The notes beneath the pieces were generated by a model. The model worked only from the letters and a program-made list of their open reading frames with translations, had not been told where the DNA came from and did no database searches. From the NCBI RefSeq assembly GCF_027409185.1, contig NC_084469.1, positions 36,025,293 through 36,089,292 of the forward strand: a stretch of 64,000 bases of DNA, written 5' to 3'. Origin of the DNA: Cynocephalus volans (Eukaryota; Chordata; Mammalia; Dermoptera; Cynocephalidae). The translations under genes were made by a program, and so were the position numbers. Below are positions 21,459 through 34,100 of this stretch, piece after piece (position 1 is the stretch's first letter; every line of letters starts with the position of its first letter).

Positions 21459-24400
21459 CTGTGGGGCAGGGCAGGGGTGAGAGAAGCCCCGCCCCATCCT
21501 TCCAGCTCCTTCCAGGCCTCCAGGCGGGGGAGCAGAAACCAACCCCTTCCCTGGGATCCCACGTTGCTGAAGCAGAACTGAGGACTCGTCTTTCCTACCT
21601 AACCACGCTCTGCAGGATCTTTCTCTCGTCCTGGTCCAGACACACGGCAAAGGGGCAGCTGTTGGTGCCAATAATCTGCACCTTGTCCACTTTGATCTGT
21701 GATGTGCTAATCTGGAAGGAAGGTCCGTGTCAGCTCCCAAAGCCCTGGCCACACAACACTGCCATCCTCTGCAGCTCCTTCTCTACACACTGCCCATCAG
21801 GGCTGGGGGGTGTAGGGGGCAGGAGTCTGGCTGGCAGCTCTTCAGGGTTAATGGCCACATCAGGGGATGGGACCTGAGGCCTTCATCAGGCCCTGTCTCC
21901 TCTCCGGCCTCTGCCCTTTCCTGAGTCTGGAAGAAGCAAGTGCCTCCTGAGAAGACCCTGCACTGCCAGCCGCCCTCATCATGAGGGCCTCAGGGCGCCC
22001 TGATCCCCGGACATGGAGCCCACTCTGCCTCGGACTCAGGGCTCTCCTAGAACCCACCACAGAACCTCTCCACACACACATATTCTCCCACAGACACCCC
22101 GCAGCACTCCACACCTGGGTACTCCCCAAACCCACATCCCCACCTACCTTTCCTCTCCCATCCACAGGCCTGCCAGACACTGTTCTCTCACACAGCCACA
22201 CACGCATACATACGTACATGCGTGCACACCCACACACGCACACACATGCTCTGATAAGTCTACTGAGGACATGGCTGGAGGAGAGGGATGCCCTTACCTG
22301 GTTGAAGCCCTTCTTGGATTTGGGGTTCTGCCTTTTCACCACTTCTGTCAAGTTTAGCATCAGGGCCTCCGTGCCAGAGTCTGGAGGGCAAGGATGGCTC
22401 AGGCCAGGCTCAGAACACCTCGCTGCCTCCCAGCTCCCACCCTGCCTGCCCCACTCACCCAGCTCCTCCTGCTTCCGGCAGGCCTTGTGGAGGTTGACGG
22501 AGGTACAGACCTTCTCCAGGTTGCTCCAGCGACTTCGTCCACTGATCGCCCCCTGGAAACGTAGCACAGCCAGATCCCCTCAGCCCAGAGGCCCCTGTGT
22601 ACCTGCTCTTCAAAGACCCACCAGTGACAGGGTGCAGTTGAGGCCCATGCAGCCAACTGCTTCTTCTGACTTTCTCCTTGTGTCTCTCAAGGGCACCTCA
22701 AACTCAGCATGTCCTAGACCCCGGACCTGGGCCTCTTCCTGTGTTCCCCACCTGGGAAGACGGTGCTGCCAGTCACAGAAGACTGAAATCCAGGAGCCGG
22801 GCCTCTCCTTTTCTAATCCATCCCCAAGCCCTGCTGATCACATAACTCACAGCTGTCTCTCGCTTCTTTCCATCACCACCACCACGACCCCAGTGCAGGC
22901 TGCCCACATCCTTCTTCTGGACAACCACAGCAGCCTCCTCACTGGCCTTCCTGCATTGCCTGCCAACCCCTCCGACCTGTTCTCCAACGAGCTGCCAGAG
23001 CAGCTTCCAAAACTCAAATCCAATCATGTCACACGCACTCCCAGCCCCACTGCAGAGTTAAGCCCCTTTAATGGACACTCGTTGCTCTTAGGACAGGACA
23101 AAATTCTCATTGCAGTCAAGGCCCTGGGTATGCTGGCCCCACCTACTCCTTCAGCCTCACCCCATCATCACGTTCCCACCCACTCTCTCAGCTCCAGGCC
23201 CCGTGCTCTCCTCTCAGTGTCCACTGATGGTCACACTCCTTCCTACCACAGGGCCTTCGCACATACTGTTTCTGCTGCCTGGAGAGCACATCCTTCTCTT
23301 CTTAACCTAATTAACTCCTCGTTTTCTTTCCAGTATTGATTCAATGACTCTTCTCAAGGAAGCTTTCTCTAGCTTTCCTGACTGTGTTGAATGCACCACT
23401 TAGGGCTCTCACTTTACCAGGTACCTCTCCCTCATCTGTTTGTCACAGTTGCAATTGTACATCTTGTGGGATCGTCTAACCCATGCCTGCTACCCCTTCT
23501 AGACTGTAAGCAGATCTACTGGGACCAGGGCTGTTCTTTCTCCACTCTTGTGAACACTCCTGTACGTAGAACAACAGCGGGTTGTCACAGATGTTTAACA
23601 AACACCTGGCACACAGCACTCAGTGATTATCAGTCCCTGCTGTCCACTTCCGTCACCTGCAAATGTAGAGTAGCCCCCAACCTCACTATCCATCAGCCCT
23701 TTTATCACCTGTCATCACTCACCGCTCTCTGAGATTATTCTGGCTATTTATTCATTTTCTTGTTCCTTGTGTCTCTCCCTCGCCTAGAGAAGTTAAAGGG
23801 AGGGCCTAGCCTTCTGTGCTCACTGCTGTTCCCTGTGCCCGGCACAGAGGCAGCCTGAGCTGGTGCTAAATACCTATCTTTGGAACAGACGAAGGGAGGA
23901 AGAAAGGAAAGAAGACAGGAAAGAAGAGTGCTCCCCATCTGTGGGGTGACGTGCTCAGACACCCAAGTCTCCTGGTGTCGCATGGGCACCCCCACTCCAC
24001 ACCAATCCCATCTCCCCACAGACCCTGGCCTCCCCCACCCAATCTGCCACCCCTGCACCTCTCTTGCCCCAACCCTGGGGACAGACCTGGCCGACTCCTG
24101 CCCCTGACACTTCATGGAAGCTGCTGAGCGCATTCAGGTAGGGGAGAGAGGATTTGGACGCTGAGGGGGAGAGAGATGTCCGCTCCCTCCTCTTCCCCTC
24201 TTCTCTCAGCATCCAGGGGAGCCTACTGCCGCCTTCCTGCTTAAAGACTGGGTCGGGCCCAGGAACATATAGGCCCAAGCTCTGCTGGAGGAAGGATCAG
24301 CAAATCCCGAAAGGGAAGGAGCCCCATCACTGGCCTTACCTTGCTGTAAATAATCTGTAGTGTCAGAGGGACGGCCTCCCGGTCGCCATCGATGCCCAGC

Positions 24401-27400
24401 CGCTTGCTGCCAGGACCTGTGCCACACACAGTCTCTTCACCCCCACTTGCTTCCAGGGCCCCAGATCCTGTAGCCCCACCTCCCAGGTGACCCCGCCTCC
24501 CAGGTGACCTCGCCCCCGGGGCCCCGCCTCCTCAGGGCCCGTCTCCCCAGGGCCCCGCCTCCCCAGGGCCCCGCCTCCCCAGGGTCCGTCTCCTCAGGGC
24601 CCCGCCTCCTCAGGGCCCGTCTCCTCAGGGCCCCGCCTCCCCAGGGTCGTCTCCTCAGGGCCCCGCCTCCCCAGGGCCCCGCCTCCCCAGGGCCCCGCCT
24701 CCCCAGGGTCCGTCTCCTCAGGGCCCCGCCTCCTCAGGGCCCGCCTCCCCAGGGCCCCGCCTCCCCAGGGTCCGTCTCCTCAGGGCCCCGCCTCCTCAGG
24801 GCCCGCCTCCCCAGGGCCCCGCCTCCCCAGGGCCCGCCTCCTCAGGGCCCCGCCTCCTCAGGGCCCCGCCTCCTCAGGGCCCGCCTCCTCAGGGCCCCGC
24901 CTCCCCAGGGCCTCGCCTCACAGGCCCCGCCTCCCCGGGGCCGTCTCCCCGGAGCCCCGCCTCCCCTGGGCCCCGGTCTCAGGTAGTACCCACCCGAAGC
25001 CTTGATGGCGCGTGTCGCAGCAGAGTGGCCCAGCTCCAGGGAGTGGATGAAGATCTCTGTCGTCTTCTCCCCGGTGACGAAGGTCAGCTGGAGAGGGCAG
25101 GAGCGTGTGCATCAGCGTGCACCTCCTGGAGGCGCCCACCGGCCCCTCCAGCACAGGGCAGCTGGCTGCATAGGGTAGGGGTGGGGCCTGTAGGCCCAGA
25201 TGCTGACCGCGGCCTGCCAATGAGTCTGCAGAAAAGAGGCCGTGCGGGCCGGCGGGCAGGCCTTACCTCTGTCTGATAGACCTGCAGAAGCACCGGCCGG
25301 GCGGCGAAGCGGCAGTAGTAGAGCAACATGTCGGCCAGGATGGGCAGCTGAGCAGGGGAGCCCTCCAGGGGCCGGGATTCAACCTTCAGGGACTGCTGGG
25401 GCCGGCCATGGAGCCAGCCAGAGGCACAGGTGGATGGAGGGCAAGGGAAAGAACATGAGAGGAAGAGGGGCAAAGACACACGTACCCAGGGGCAGAGAGA
25501 AGAGACAGAGAGGCGGACAGGGCCAGGGAGGGAGATGGTGAGATGCAAGCAGGAGGCAGGGTCCACGGTCCAGCCTCCACAGTCCTCCCTCAGCTGACAC
25601 ATGGGCCTCCAGGGAGGCTGGACAAGGTCAGGAGTTTAGGAAGGGGGCTGAAATCTAAGGTCCCCTGGACCCTTCTGAGGACCCTTTCCTGTCACTGCAG
25701 TGATCCTAGCTCTTGTCCCCAGTGCCCTGTGTCCAGGCTCAGTCCTGCTTCTCACTCACCCAACCTGCTCTTTTCCAAGCGAGCCCTGGTCTTCCACAGA
25801 GGTCTCCAGCTGGATTCCCCAAACCCAGGGCCTTCTAAGTGAGCTGGGTGGCTGCAGCCAGTGAGCCCTCTCCTCCTACCCCAGGGGCCACAAACCTGGC
25901 ACAGGACTTCAGGGGGCAGGTGCATGAGGCCCAGCACGTTGCGCTCATACCAGGGGTCAAGCATGCCAAGGTAGTGGGAGATGTCGTTGGTGCTCTCCTC
26001 CCATGGGGCAGTGCGCAGCTCCTGGGGCAAGGGATGAGAGTCACTCCCAGCTACCTGGCAGGCCTGCCCATCCTAGCTCCAGGGCCCGGGACAGTGCCTG
26101 CAGCCCCAAGCTGAGCTTCTCCCTGCCCTTGGAGAAGTATGACAACTTTCAGTATTTGTCACATGGCAAAATGTCATACTCAAATGCAGGGCAGGGACCT
26201 GGGAGTGAAGGCCAGGCATGAGAAGGTGCCCCATAAACACAGGTGATAGCTTTTGGTGACTTCCAACCAGCTTTCTTCAGGTAACTAGATCCCACTCATG
26301 TCCATTCTACTTTCCCACCCCATTTGGTCCAGGGCTGGGGACATACTGCAGGGCTGGGGTGCTTTGGGGAGTCCGTGGGGAGTGGGGGCGTCTGGCTCGG
26401 GGGGGCTGGACAGGCACCAGAGCTGGTCCCACGATTTCGCTTCACAGGCACGTAGAAGAACTGAAGCTTGAAGAACCGTGTGAGGAGTGGGCGATTGTTT
26501 TCCAGCCGTCTGGCAAGAAGAAGAGGGTGAGAAGGGAACCCTTGGTCCTTCTGGGACCCTAAGCCTCTGGCCTCCGATTCCAGGGCAGAGCAATACCCCC
26601 CAATTACGGCTCTTACCGAAGGTTGCTATAGGCCCGAGCCACCTTCCCTGAAATCCGATCGGAGCCAAAGACCACAACACGTAGTGTGGAAGCCTTGGGG
26701 TCCTCGTCCCCACTGAGGAAGGGACGGCGGCGCTGAGGGCGTGAGGCAGGGGCTAGGAGCCAGCTGGGCAGCTGGGTGCTGAGCTTGGGCTGGGGCAGGG
26801 AGCGGGAGCGCTGGGCACGGGAGGGGGGCAGTGCCAAGTTGTCCAGGGGGCTGCAGAGGCTCTCCGCCCGCCGCAGGGGCAGGGCCTTGTCCGAGCTGCC
26901 CTCCAGGCCCCGAGAGTCCCTCCGCAGTACCAGCTGGCTGGTACTTTTAAAGAGTTTATAGATCCTGTTGAACTTCTGCCCGGGCCTGCGGTGACCCCGG
27001 CGTTCCTGGCTGCCAGGCCTCTTAGGCCACTCAGAGGAGCTCTCCTCGCTGTCCTCCACGTAGCCACTGTCCATGCCATCCGAAAGGCCTGAGACAAAGG
27101 AGGTCAGTAACTGGCGAGAGAGGGATGGCCCTGAGGCCTGGGAGGAGGCAAAGGACAGGGTAGAGTCATGGGACATCACAGAGTTCATGGAGAGCAGTGA
27201 GTCCCTCTCTGCACAATGCCCGTCAGTTTCCAAGTCCTCCTCCTCCTCTTCCTCCTCCTCTTCATCGTCCCCCAGGATCCCTGGCTGGAGCAGCTCCTGT
27301 TCCTTGAGCAGGATTTCCTGCAGAATGTCTGCAGGGAAGCAAGGGGCAGCACCTTCTGGGTGTCTGGGCTCTTTCATCCCCTCTTGCATACCCTTGTGGA

Positions 27401-30400
27401 GGTGGTGACAGGCTGAGGCAGAACTGAGGAGGAGCAGAAGGGGGGTGGGGCCGGCCTACGCCTCATAGCCCTGCCTGCTGAGCCTGCTCTAGTGGAGGAG
27501 GATTGGGGGTGGGGAGAGGCGGGGAGGCAGCTGCACAGATCCAGGACTAGAAAGACAGCTCAGGCAGTTTGGGGGGCGGGTGCCACCAGGGCCCAATTGG
27601 CTCCTTACCAAAGCTGTCCTGGTTCCAGCTGTAGGTGTAGCACCTGGCAACAGGGATGGGGATGGTTCGGAGTTTCCCGGGTTTTGCAGTGTCTATAAGA
27701 ACAGGGAGCACAGGAGACGAGGGCTGGGAAGGGGCCTTGGCAATTGGAGAAGAGACTGGAGTTGGGAAAGGACCAGCACGAGGACAGTCAGCGGGATGGG
27801 CCAAGGCTGAGATAGAGCTGGGATGCCTGGCTCTCAGCTGGAGGGACTTCCTCTTGAGCACACCATGCAGAAGCCATGTAGATAACTTTACTAGCTGTGT
27901 GAATGTGGCCAAGTCACAACCTCTGAACCTCATTTTACAATGTCCAAATGGGAAAATAATAGTACTATCCCATAAGGTTTTTATGAGAAATATGGTAGCG
28001 GGGACAGCTATGTCCCTCCACATCTCTGCTCCCTTATTCTATGGTGGTAGAATTGGAGAGGGGATGTTTCCCAGGCTCTTCTGGGGCAAGATGTGGCCAT
28101 GTGACTAAGGTAGGCTCCAAGGGACACAGGTGGAAGTGATGTGGGCCACTTTTGTGTTATCTTCAACAAGAAAACCAAGCCCCTTGCCCTCAGTGAATAC
28201 TCTTTTTCCCTCCTCCCACAAGACACCAACATGATAGAAATCCAGCCGTAACCCTGAAGATAGGAATGATGCCCTAGAGGATGGTGCAGCAACAAGATGC
28301 TGAAGAACCTGGGCCCCTGAATGACTGTGTGGAGCAGAGTCAGCAGTCTGACTGGACTGTGAGCCTTGGGAACCAGAGCAGGCGATGGGGACAGTGGGCA
28401 CAGCCTCACTCTCTCAAGATCCTCACCTAATACTCCAGAGAAGCCAGCTTTTTCTCCCACTGCCTGCAGCTTGGTCCTGAGCCACTGCCGGGCCTCTGCT
28501 ACATCCCCGATACCAGATGCCAGCTCCTGTGCCTCTGCAGTCTCTGCGAAGATGTCCTCAAGCTCTGCCAGGGTCTTGGACTGAAAGCCCAGGAGGAGAC
28601 AGTACATGGTACAGTGCTCCTATACCATGGCCTGGCTGCCCGCCTTTTCCAGCTCCCAGGGTCTTACTGAGGACAGCAGTGACCAGTCCCCTCCCTGGCC
28701 CGATCATCCACCTCTACCCACAGCTGGCCAGGGAGCCAGTCCTCCCCCTCACCCCCTAGTCTCAGAAATGGTTAGGAGAGAAAGGCCCGAGCCATAGCAC
28801 TGCAGTTGGGAGGGACTTCAGTGGTCCTCACTGCACCCCAGAGAAGGGAAGGGGCTCTCCAGGATGACACAGCTGACCTGCCACAGAGTCAGGACTAGAA
28901 GCCAGGTCTTCAGTCCAAAGCTCATTCCCATTCCCATGGCATATGCTATCTTCTGAGGCACCAGGCACTGGCACCCAGCCCACTGCCCACAGTGCCACCT
29001 ACTCTGGTCAGGATCCAGCACACCAGAAACCTTCTCCACAAGGCCAGCCCTCCAGCCACTGCCCTGCCAGGTCACTCAGGGTGAGGAAGGCTAGTGAACC
29101 CCAGAGACTGCAGCCAAGAAGGAGCAGAGAGGGGGCTCTGTCTCTCCAGAGGAGTGCTCTGCCGGAGCCCCAAGGCCCCAGGTACATACCTGCAGCCTGC
29201 AGTGCAGGCCTGGGAGATCACAGTGGGCCCCAAACGTGGCCTGGAAGGCATGCAGGAGCAGGGTGGTGTAGGCACTGTGGGGTGAGTGTCCGGGTGTGCT
29301 CAGCTTGTCGGCCACAGCAAGGAACTCGGCCTGCACCTCCACTGGGTTTAGCAGTAGCACAGTGCTGGGGGCACAGGGGACTGTGGTGTGTGACTTCACC
29401 TGGGGGATGGGCAGCATGCCCAGGTGCAGCCACACACCTGTGCCTCCTGGTGCTCTGCTCCACTGAGGCCCAGGCCTCCTCACAGCCCAGGCATGGCCTG
29501 GAAGTGAAAGCAGAAGGCCAGGGCAGAGGCTGTCAGCTCCAGGGTCCCAGTTCCAAGGGGAGAGCTTGTGGCCTACTTTTGAGTATTTTTCAGTGGATGT
29601 CTTTTAAAGACCTTTCCAAAATTGAACTTAATTTTTTAAAATAAAATTTACCTTAATTTTTCCTATGGGAAATCTGAGTGCATGCAAGATTACTCAAAAG
29701 ATTATATTTTAGGTGAGGTGACTTTGAGCCAGGTGACCTTTTATCAGGGGGAAGGGAGGAGCAGGCAGCCACATACTGTCATGCAGTTTGGCCTGGGGCC
29801 AATTGGCCTGAAAGTCCTCATGAGGTGAGGGGCTGCATCTGCCCAGGGGAAGGGGGCCACGTCAGGGCTGCATCTTGCTCACTCCTCCCCTCAAGGGGGA
29901 CACCTTTTCTAATTAGCCCATGGCTGTCACACAGGCTAGGATCGGGCTAGGAGGAGTGTGTGCCCAGCCACCTCTACCTCCCTTCTTGCTGGACACCCGG
30001 GTTCCCTCTTGGTGCCAGTGTTTAAATTTCTTGATTATGGAAACTTTCAAAATACCCAAATGTTAAGAGAATCATGGGCACTGAAGTGTGGATCTGCCAA
30101 CCCCTCCGTGTCTGCGTATCTCGAAGCTGGAGTTCAAGCCATCAAAGTATTACATCCAGAGATGCTCTAGTATGAACTGCTTGCAGTTGCTCTCACTTTC
30201 TCACAATTCTGTGACCCTGCTGGTGGCATTCCCTCCAGGCTCTGTGGACGTCTTTCAGGGCACAGAGACAGGACCAGTCTCTGTTATAGTCCCCATCATT
30301 TGGGGAGAAACTATTTTTGATTTCTCTATTCATGAGAAAAAGGAGGTGGGCTTGCATAGGGGCCCCCTTACTGAGCCCCTCTCCCTTGGTAAGTGCTTGA

Positions 30401-31154
30401 TCATTCCTTCCACAGGCAGGTATGAGCACCGCTGTGTGCAGGACAAGACTAGCCAAACCCTTGCCCTCACCAGCTTGCACGATTTCTCTGCCGGAGAGCT
30501 AATCATCAGTCCCAATCTATCGATAATGAAAGGGTGACCATCCCTAACCCTAAGCTCTTTCTACCAACCTCTCCATGCCTCAGTACCCTTATCTGAAAAA
30601 TCCCTTTTTCTCAGGTTTACGCGAGGATTAGGTGAATCAACACGTGTAGTGAAACTCAGCACAGTGCTTGAGCCCAGTAAGTGCCTAAAAGGTGGTGGCG
30701 ATTCACCAGCCCACCTGCCCCACCCCTGGCAGTATCTTACTCACTGAACTACATTTTTATGGCCATCCTGTCTCTCTCAACATCTAACCAAGGCTTTTTC
30801 TTTGTTTTTACCTAGAAGGACTTAAGAGGTGCTTGCTCAGTGCTATGAATGGGAAGTGAACCCCTGGGGCTGAGGATGGGGAGGGACAGGGATGTAGGGG
30901 AGGGGTACAATTTCTGAGCCTGGGAGGTGGGGTCCCAGGGCTCTCAACATGTAAAGGGGAGACCTCCAGAGGGTCCTCAAAGGGCACCTTGTCTCTAGCG
31001 CTTTTCAAACTGCAAGTCAGGACCCATGAATGGGTAATCAAATCAATTTGGGAAGTCACACCCAGAATTTGTTTTTTTAAATGGAATAGAAGAGATTAGG
31101 ACAGAGCTTATTCTTGTAGTAGGGGTAAGTTTCATTTTATGAAATTTGTTTCAG

Positions 31155-31189
<35 letters not shown>

Positions 31190-34100
31190 TGTGTGTCTGT
31201 GTACCAGGCTATCCTATAGAATGTATTTTTTTTTATTGTAGGTACTAGTCAAAAAAGTTTGGAAATCCTGTTTTTAGTAACAGGCAGAAAGACACTGTGG
31301 AAAGAGCAAGGGCTTTTGAGTTAAACTGAGTTTCAAATCCTGGCTTGGACACTTACTAGCTGTGTGACCTTAGAGAAGTTACTTGGCCTCTCTGACCTCC
31401 AGTTTCCTCATCTGAAAAGTAGGGATAACGTGAGAGGCAATATGTGCCCAACCAGCATGAATGATGTAAATCCCTTTAAGCATCTAATGAAAGACCCTCA
31501 GCCCAGAAAAATGAACCTATGCACAAAACATCACCAGCAATTCTAGGGGGTTCCTGTTCCCTTTGAAGCCTGTTTATTGGTGGCTGGGGTAGGAAGGGTT
31601 GTGGTGATGGAGGGAACGCCAGATGCATGGGCAGGGCAGGAGGGATGAGGGGACATGGTAAAACATTTGGGGGCCCTGACCTCCCCCATTTCTCCTTCCC
31701 CCAAGGGCACTCACACGGTGGAACTGCGGTGACTCCTGATGGGCAGGCCCTGCTCAGCCCTCACCAGGCGCTGGTAGGAGATTCCTGTGGGCCGATGACA
31801 AAGAGAAAGTTTGTGGGCTCATGTGTTCCTCCGGCATCATGACCTCGTGCCTCACAATGAGCCAGGCACTAGAGAACCGGTCAGAAGTCCCAGGATGAGG
31901 CTCAGGGAACTCCAGGGAAGAAAGCTGCTGTTTGGACCCTCCCTTCTGTGTTTCCATTTACTCATCGCAAGTAATCCCCGCCCTGTGAGACCACAGCCTC
32001 CAGTCCCCCAAATCTGTCCTGGGCCTTGCGCTCCTCTGGATCACCTCAACCTCTCGGGCAGCCCTCCCTTCTTGAGGGCTGCCCACTCCCCTCTTGGCCA
32101 TTCTGCCCAAGCCCCGTCCCCAGGCTTGGGGTGGCCTGACTGGAGACACAGGGATGCAGGGTTAGAGCCTGGGTCAGAAGCCTGAGTTCTATCCTGGCTC
32201 TTCTGCGTGGCCTTGTACAGGTCACTTGATCCCTGGGCTTGTTACTCCTTATAAGGGGCAGATTAGATCGGTGGCTTCTGAGGCCTTTAACAGGCTATGA
32301 TTCCCAGGACCCACTTCGGCTCTTCAGAGATGGAGAGGCAGAGCATGGTGGGAGGGAGAACCTGGGTCCAGCAGGCTGTCCAGTTGTTCCTGGGTCCCCG
32401 TCACCAATCTCTTCTGACTGTGCCCGTGTCTTCCTGCAGTTGATATGCCAGGGACCCCTCAGCCTCAGTTCCAGCCAGGCAGTGAGTTTCCAATCTCCCA
32501 GCCTTCCCGCATCTTCTCAGGGGACTGCTATCTTCTCTAAGTCTCCGACCCTAGTCCCTCCTCCCAGCCGCATCCCTGTCCTCTTCCTCCCCATCTCCTC
32601 TGACTTCGAACATGCCAGAAAAGAACAAACCAAAAGTTTTCTCTTTTTTTCTGCAACTCGACTCTGTTCTGTAGCTGGAAAGTTGTCTCTTTACACTATG
32701 TTGTCAGTTTCCATGGCAACCACGATTAGGACATTAAACAACAGTTCTCCTCATCGACCAGGGTAAACAGAGGCAGGGGTTGGGGATTCAGTGGAATGTG
32801 GGTGGGCCCCCTTCTTGTCAGAGCTTGGGAAAAGACATGGGGGAGTCCCTGTCAGGAGCAGAGCCCCCCGGACTGGGGTGGAGCTGGGAACCAGAAGGAC
32901 ATCCCCTCTGATAAGTGCAAGCCAAGACTGGGGGTTCGGAGACAGCTACAAACGAAGGGCCATAATTCTTTAGTAAATGGCAGAAAATTACCAAATTATG
33001 CTATTCTAACTTGGAAATTTATTGTTTTGATTTTGGGCATTTTTGTGTAATGTTTACTTTATGTAATTGTCATATGTTTTGAAGTTAACATTATGTCTAT
33101 TTTGCTAGCAAAGTCCCTGAAACAGTGGCTGTTACTATAAGGACTCGGGACGCCATCTGGTGGCTGCTCATATGCATTACAGAGACGAGCTCCCCTTGCC
33201 ACCCGCTAGGAGCCCCCCAGTATAATACCAGTTACCATAGTGGAGACAAACGGATATTCCCAGTTTCTATGACCACAAAATGCACAGACAAGCAAAATCT
33301 TCTCTTGACCTTATTTTGCTTTTCTTTTGCTATTTAATGTTTTTTTAAACAGGTAACCCACACCTTGCTGACCCCACTTCTTCACCCCCAGTTCTGCTTC
33401 TGTTAACCCAGGACATGCCACTGGTCATACTCCGCTGTGCAGTCACTCTCTGTCCACATCAGGTTTCCTCCAAAATGCCTGGCAATTGGCTTCTAGTCCC
33501 ACTGCCCTCCTGAAGCTTACCAACATTTTCCCAGTCTCCAAACCACCAGCTTACTGGCTCATTCTCCTTGAACTTTTGATTTTGGAGTGTTTGATACCAT
33601 TGACAGCTTTCTCCTTGTAGCCTTCTTTAGTCTCCGTGGCAAGGAACATTCTCTCACATCTTATGTTTCCACACCTGTGTATCTCAGGCTACTTCAACAG
33701 TCTCATTTGGGACTGCGCTACACTTTGAGCTGGAGGCTGCTTCACGTTAGCTGTGTGGAATCCGTGTAACTGTCTTATTTGCTACACAAATGGGGGACAT
33801 TTAGGAGGACATCTGTGCCTCTTGGCACACCCTGACCCAGAGGGAGTTGTTTCCAGAGCTGGTTGGCCAGTGATGAATATCCAAGATACCCAGCAGTTCC
33901 CAAGCGGAGCATACCATCATCAGATAAAACTCCCCACCCATCAAATCTTGCTCCGTGGCCTCTCTCGGTAATGGGCTCCACTGTTTATCCTGGGGTGTTG
34001 GGTTTGGGGGTAATGGATTGGTGGCCTGGGGCCTGAGCTGGGAACAAATTTAAAAAGACGGCCACAGGGAGGGAGGCTTTAGTTCTATAAACTTTTGTAA

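Noticed and set aside
21981..23339. 452-codon plus-strand ORF
   Set aside because: It covers the opposite strand of PIK3R5 exons 15-16, a (CA)n run and an L2, so it is a chance frame.
24504..24986. 160-codon plus-strand ORF rich in Pro, Gly, Arg and Leu
   Set aside because: It is a pure read-through of the 16-bp minisatellite, with no start context or similarity; the unit lengths of 14-16 bp shift frame repeatedly.
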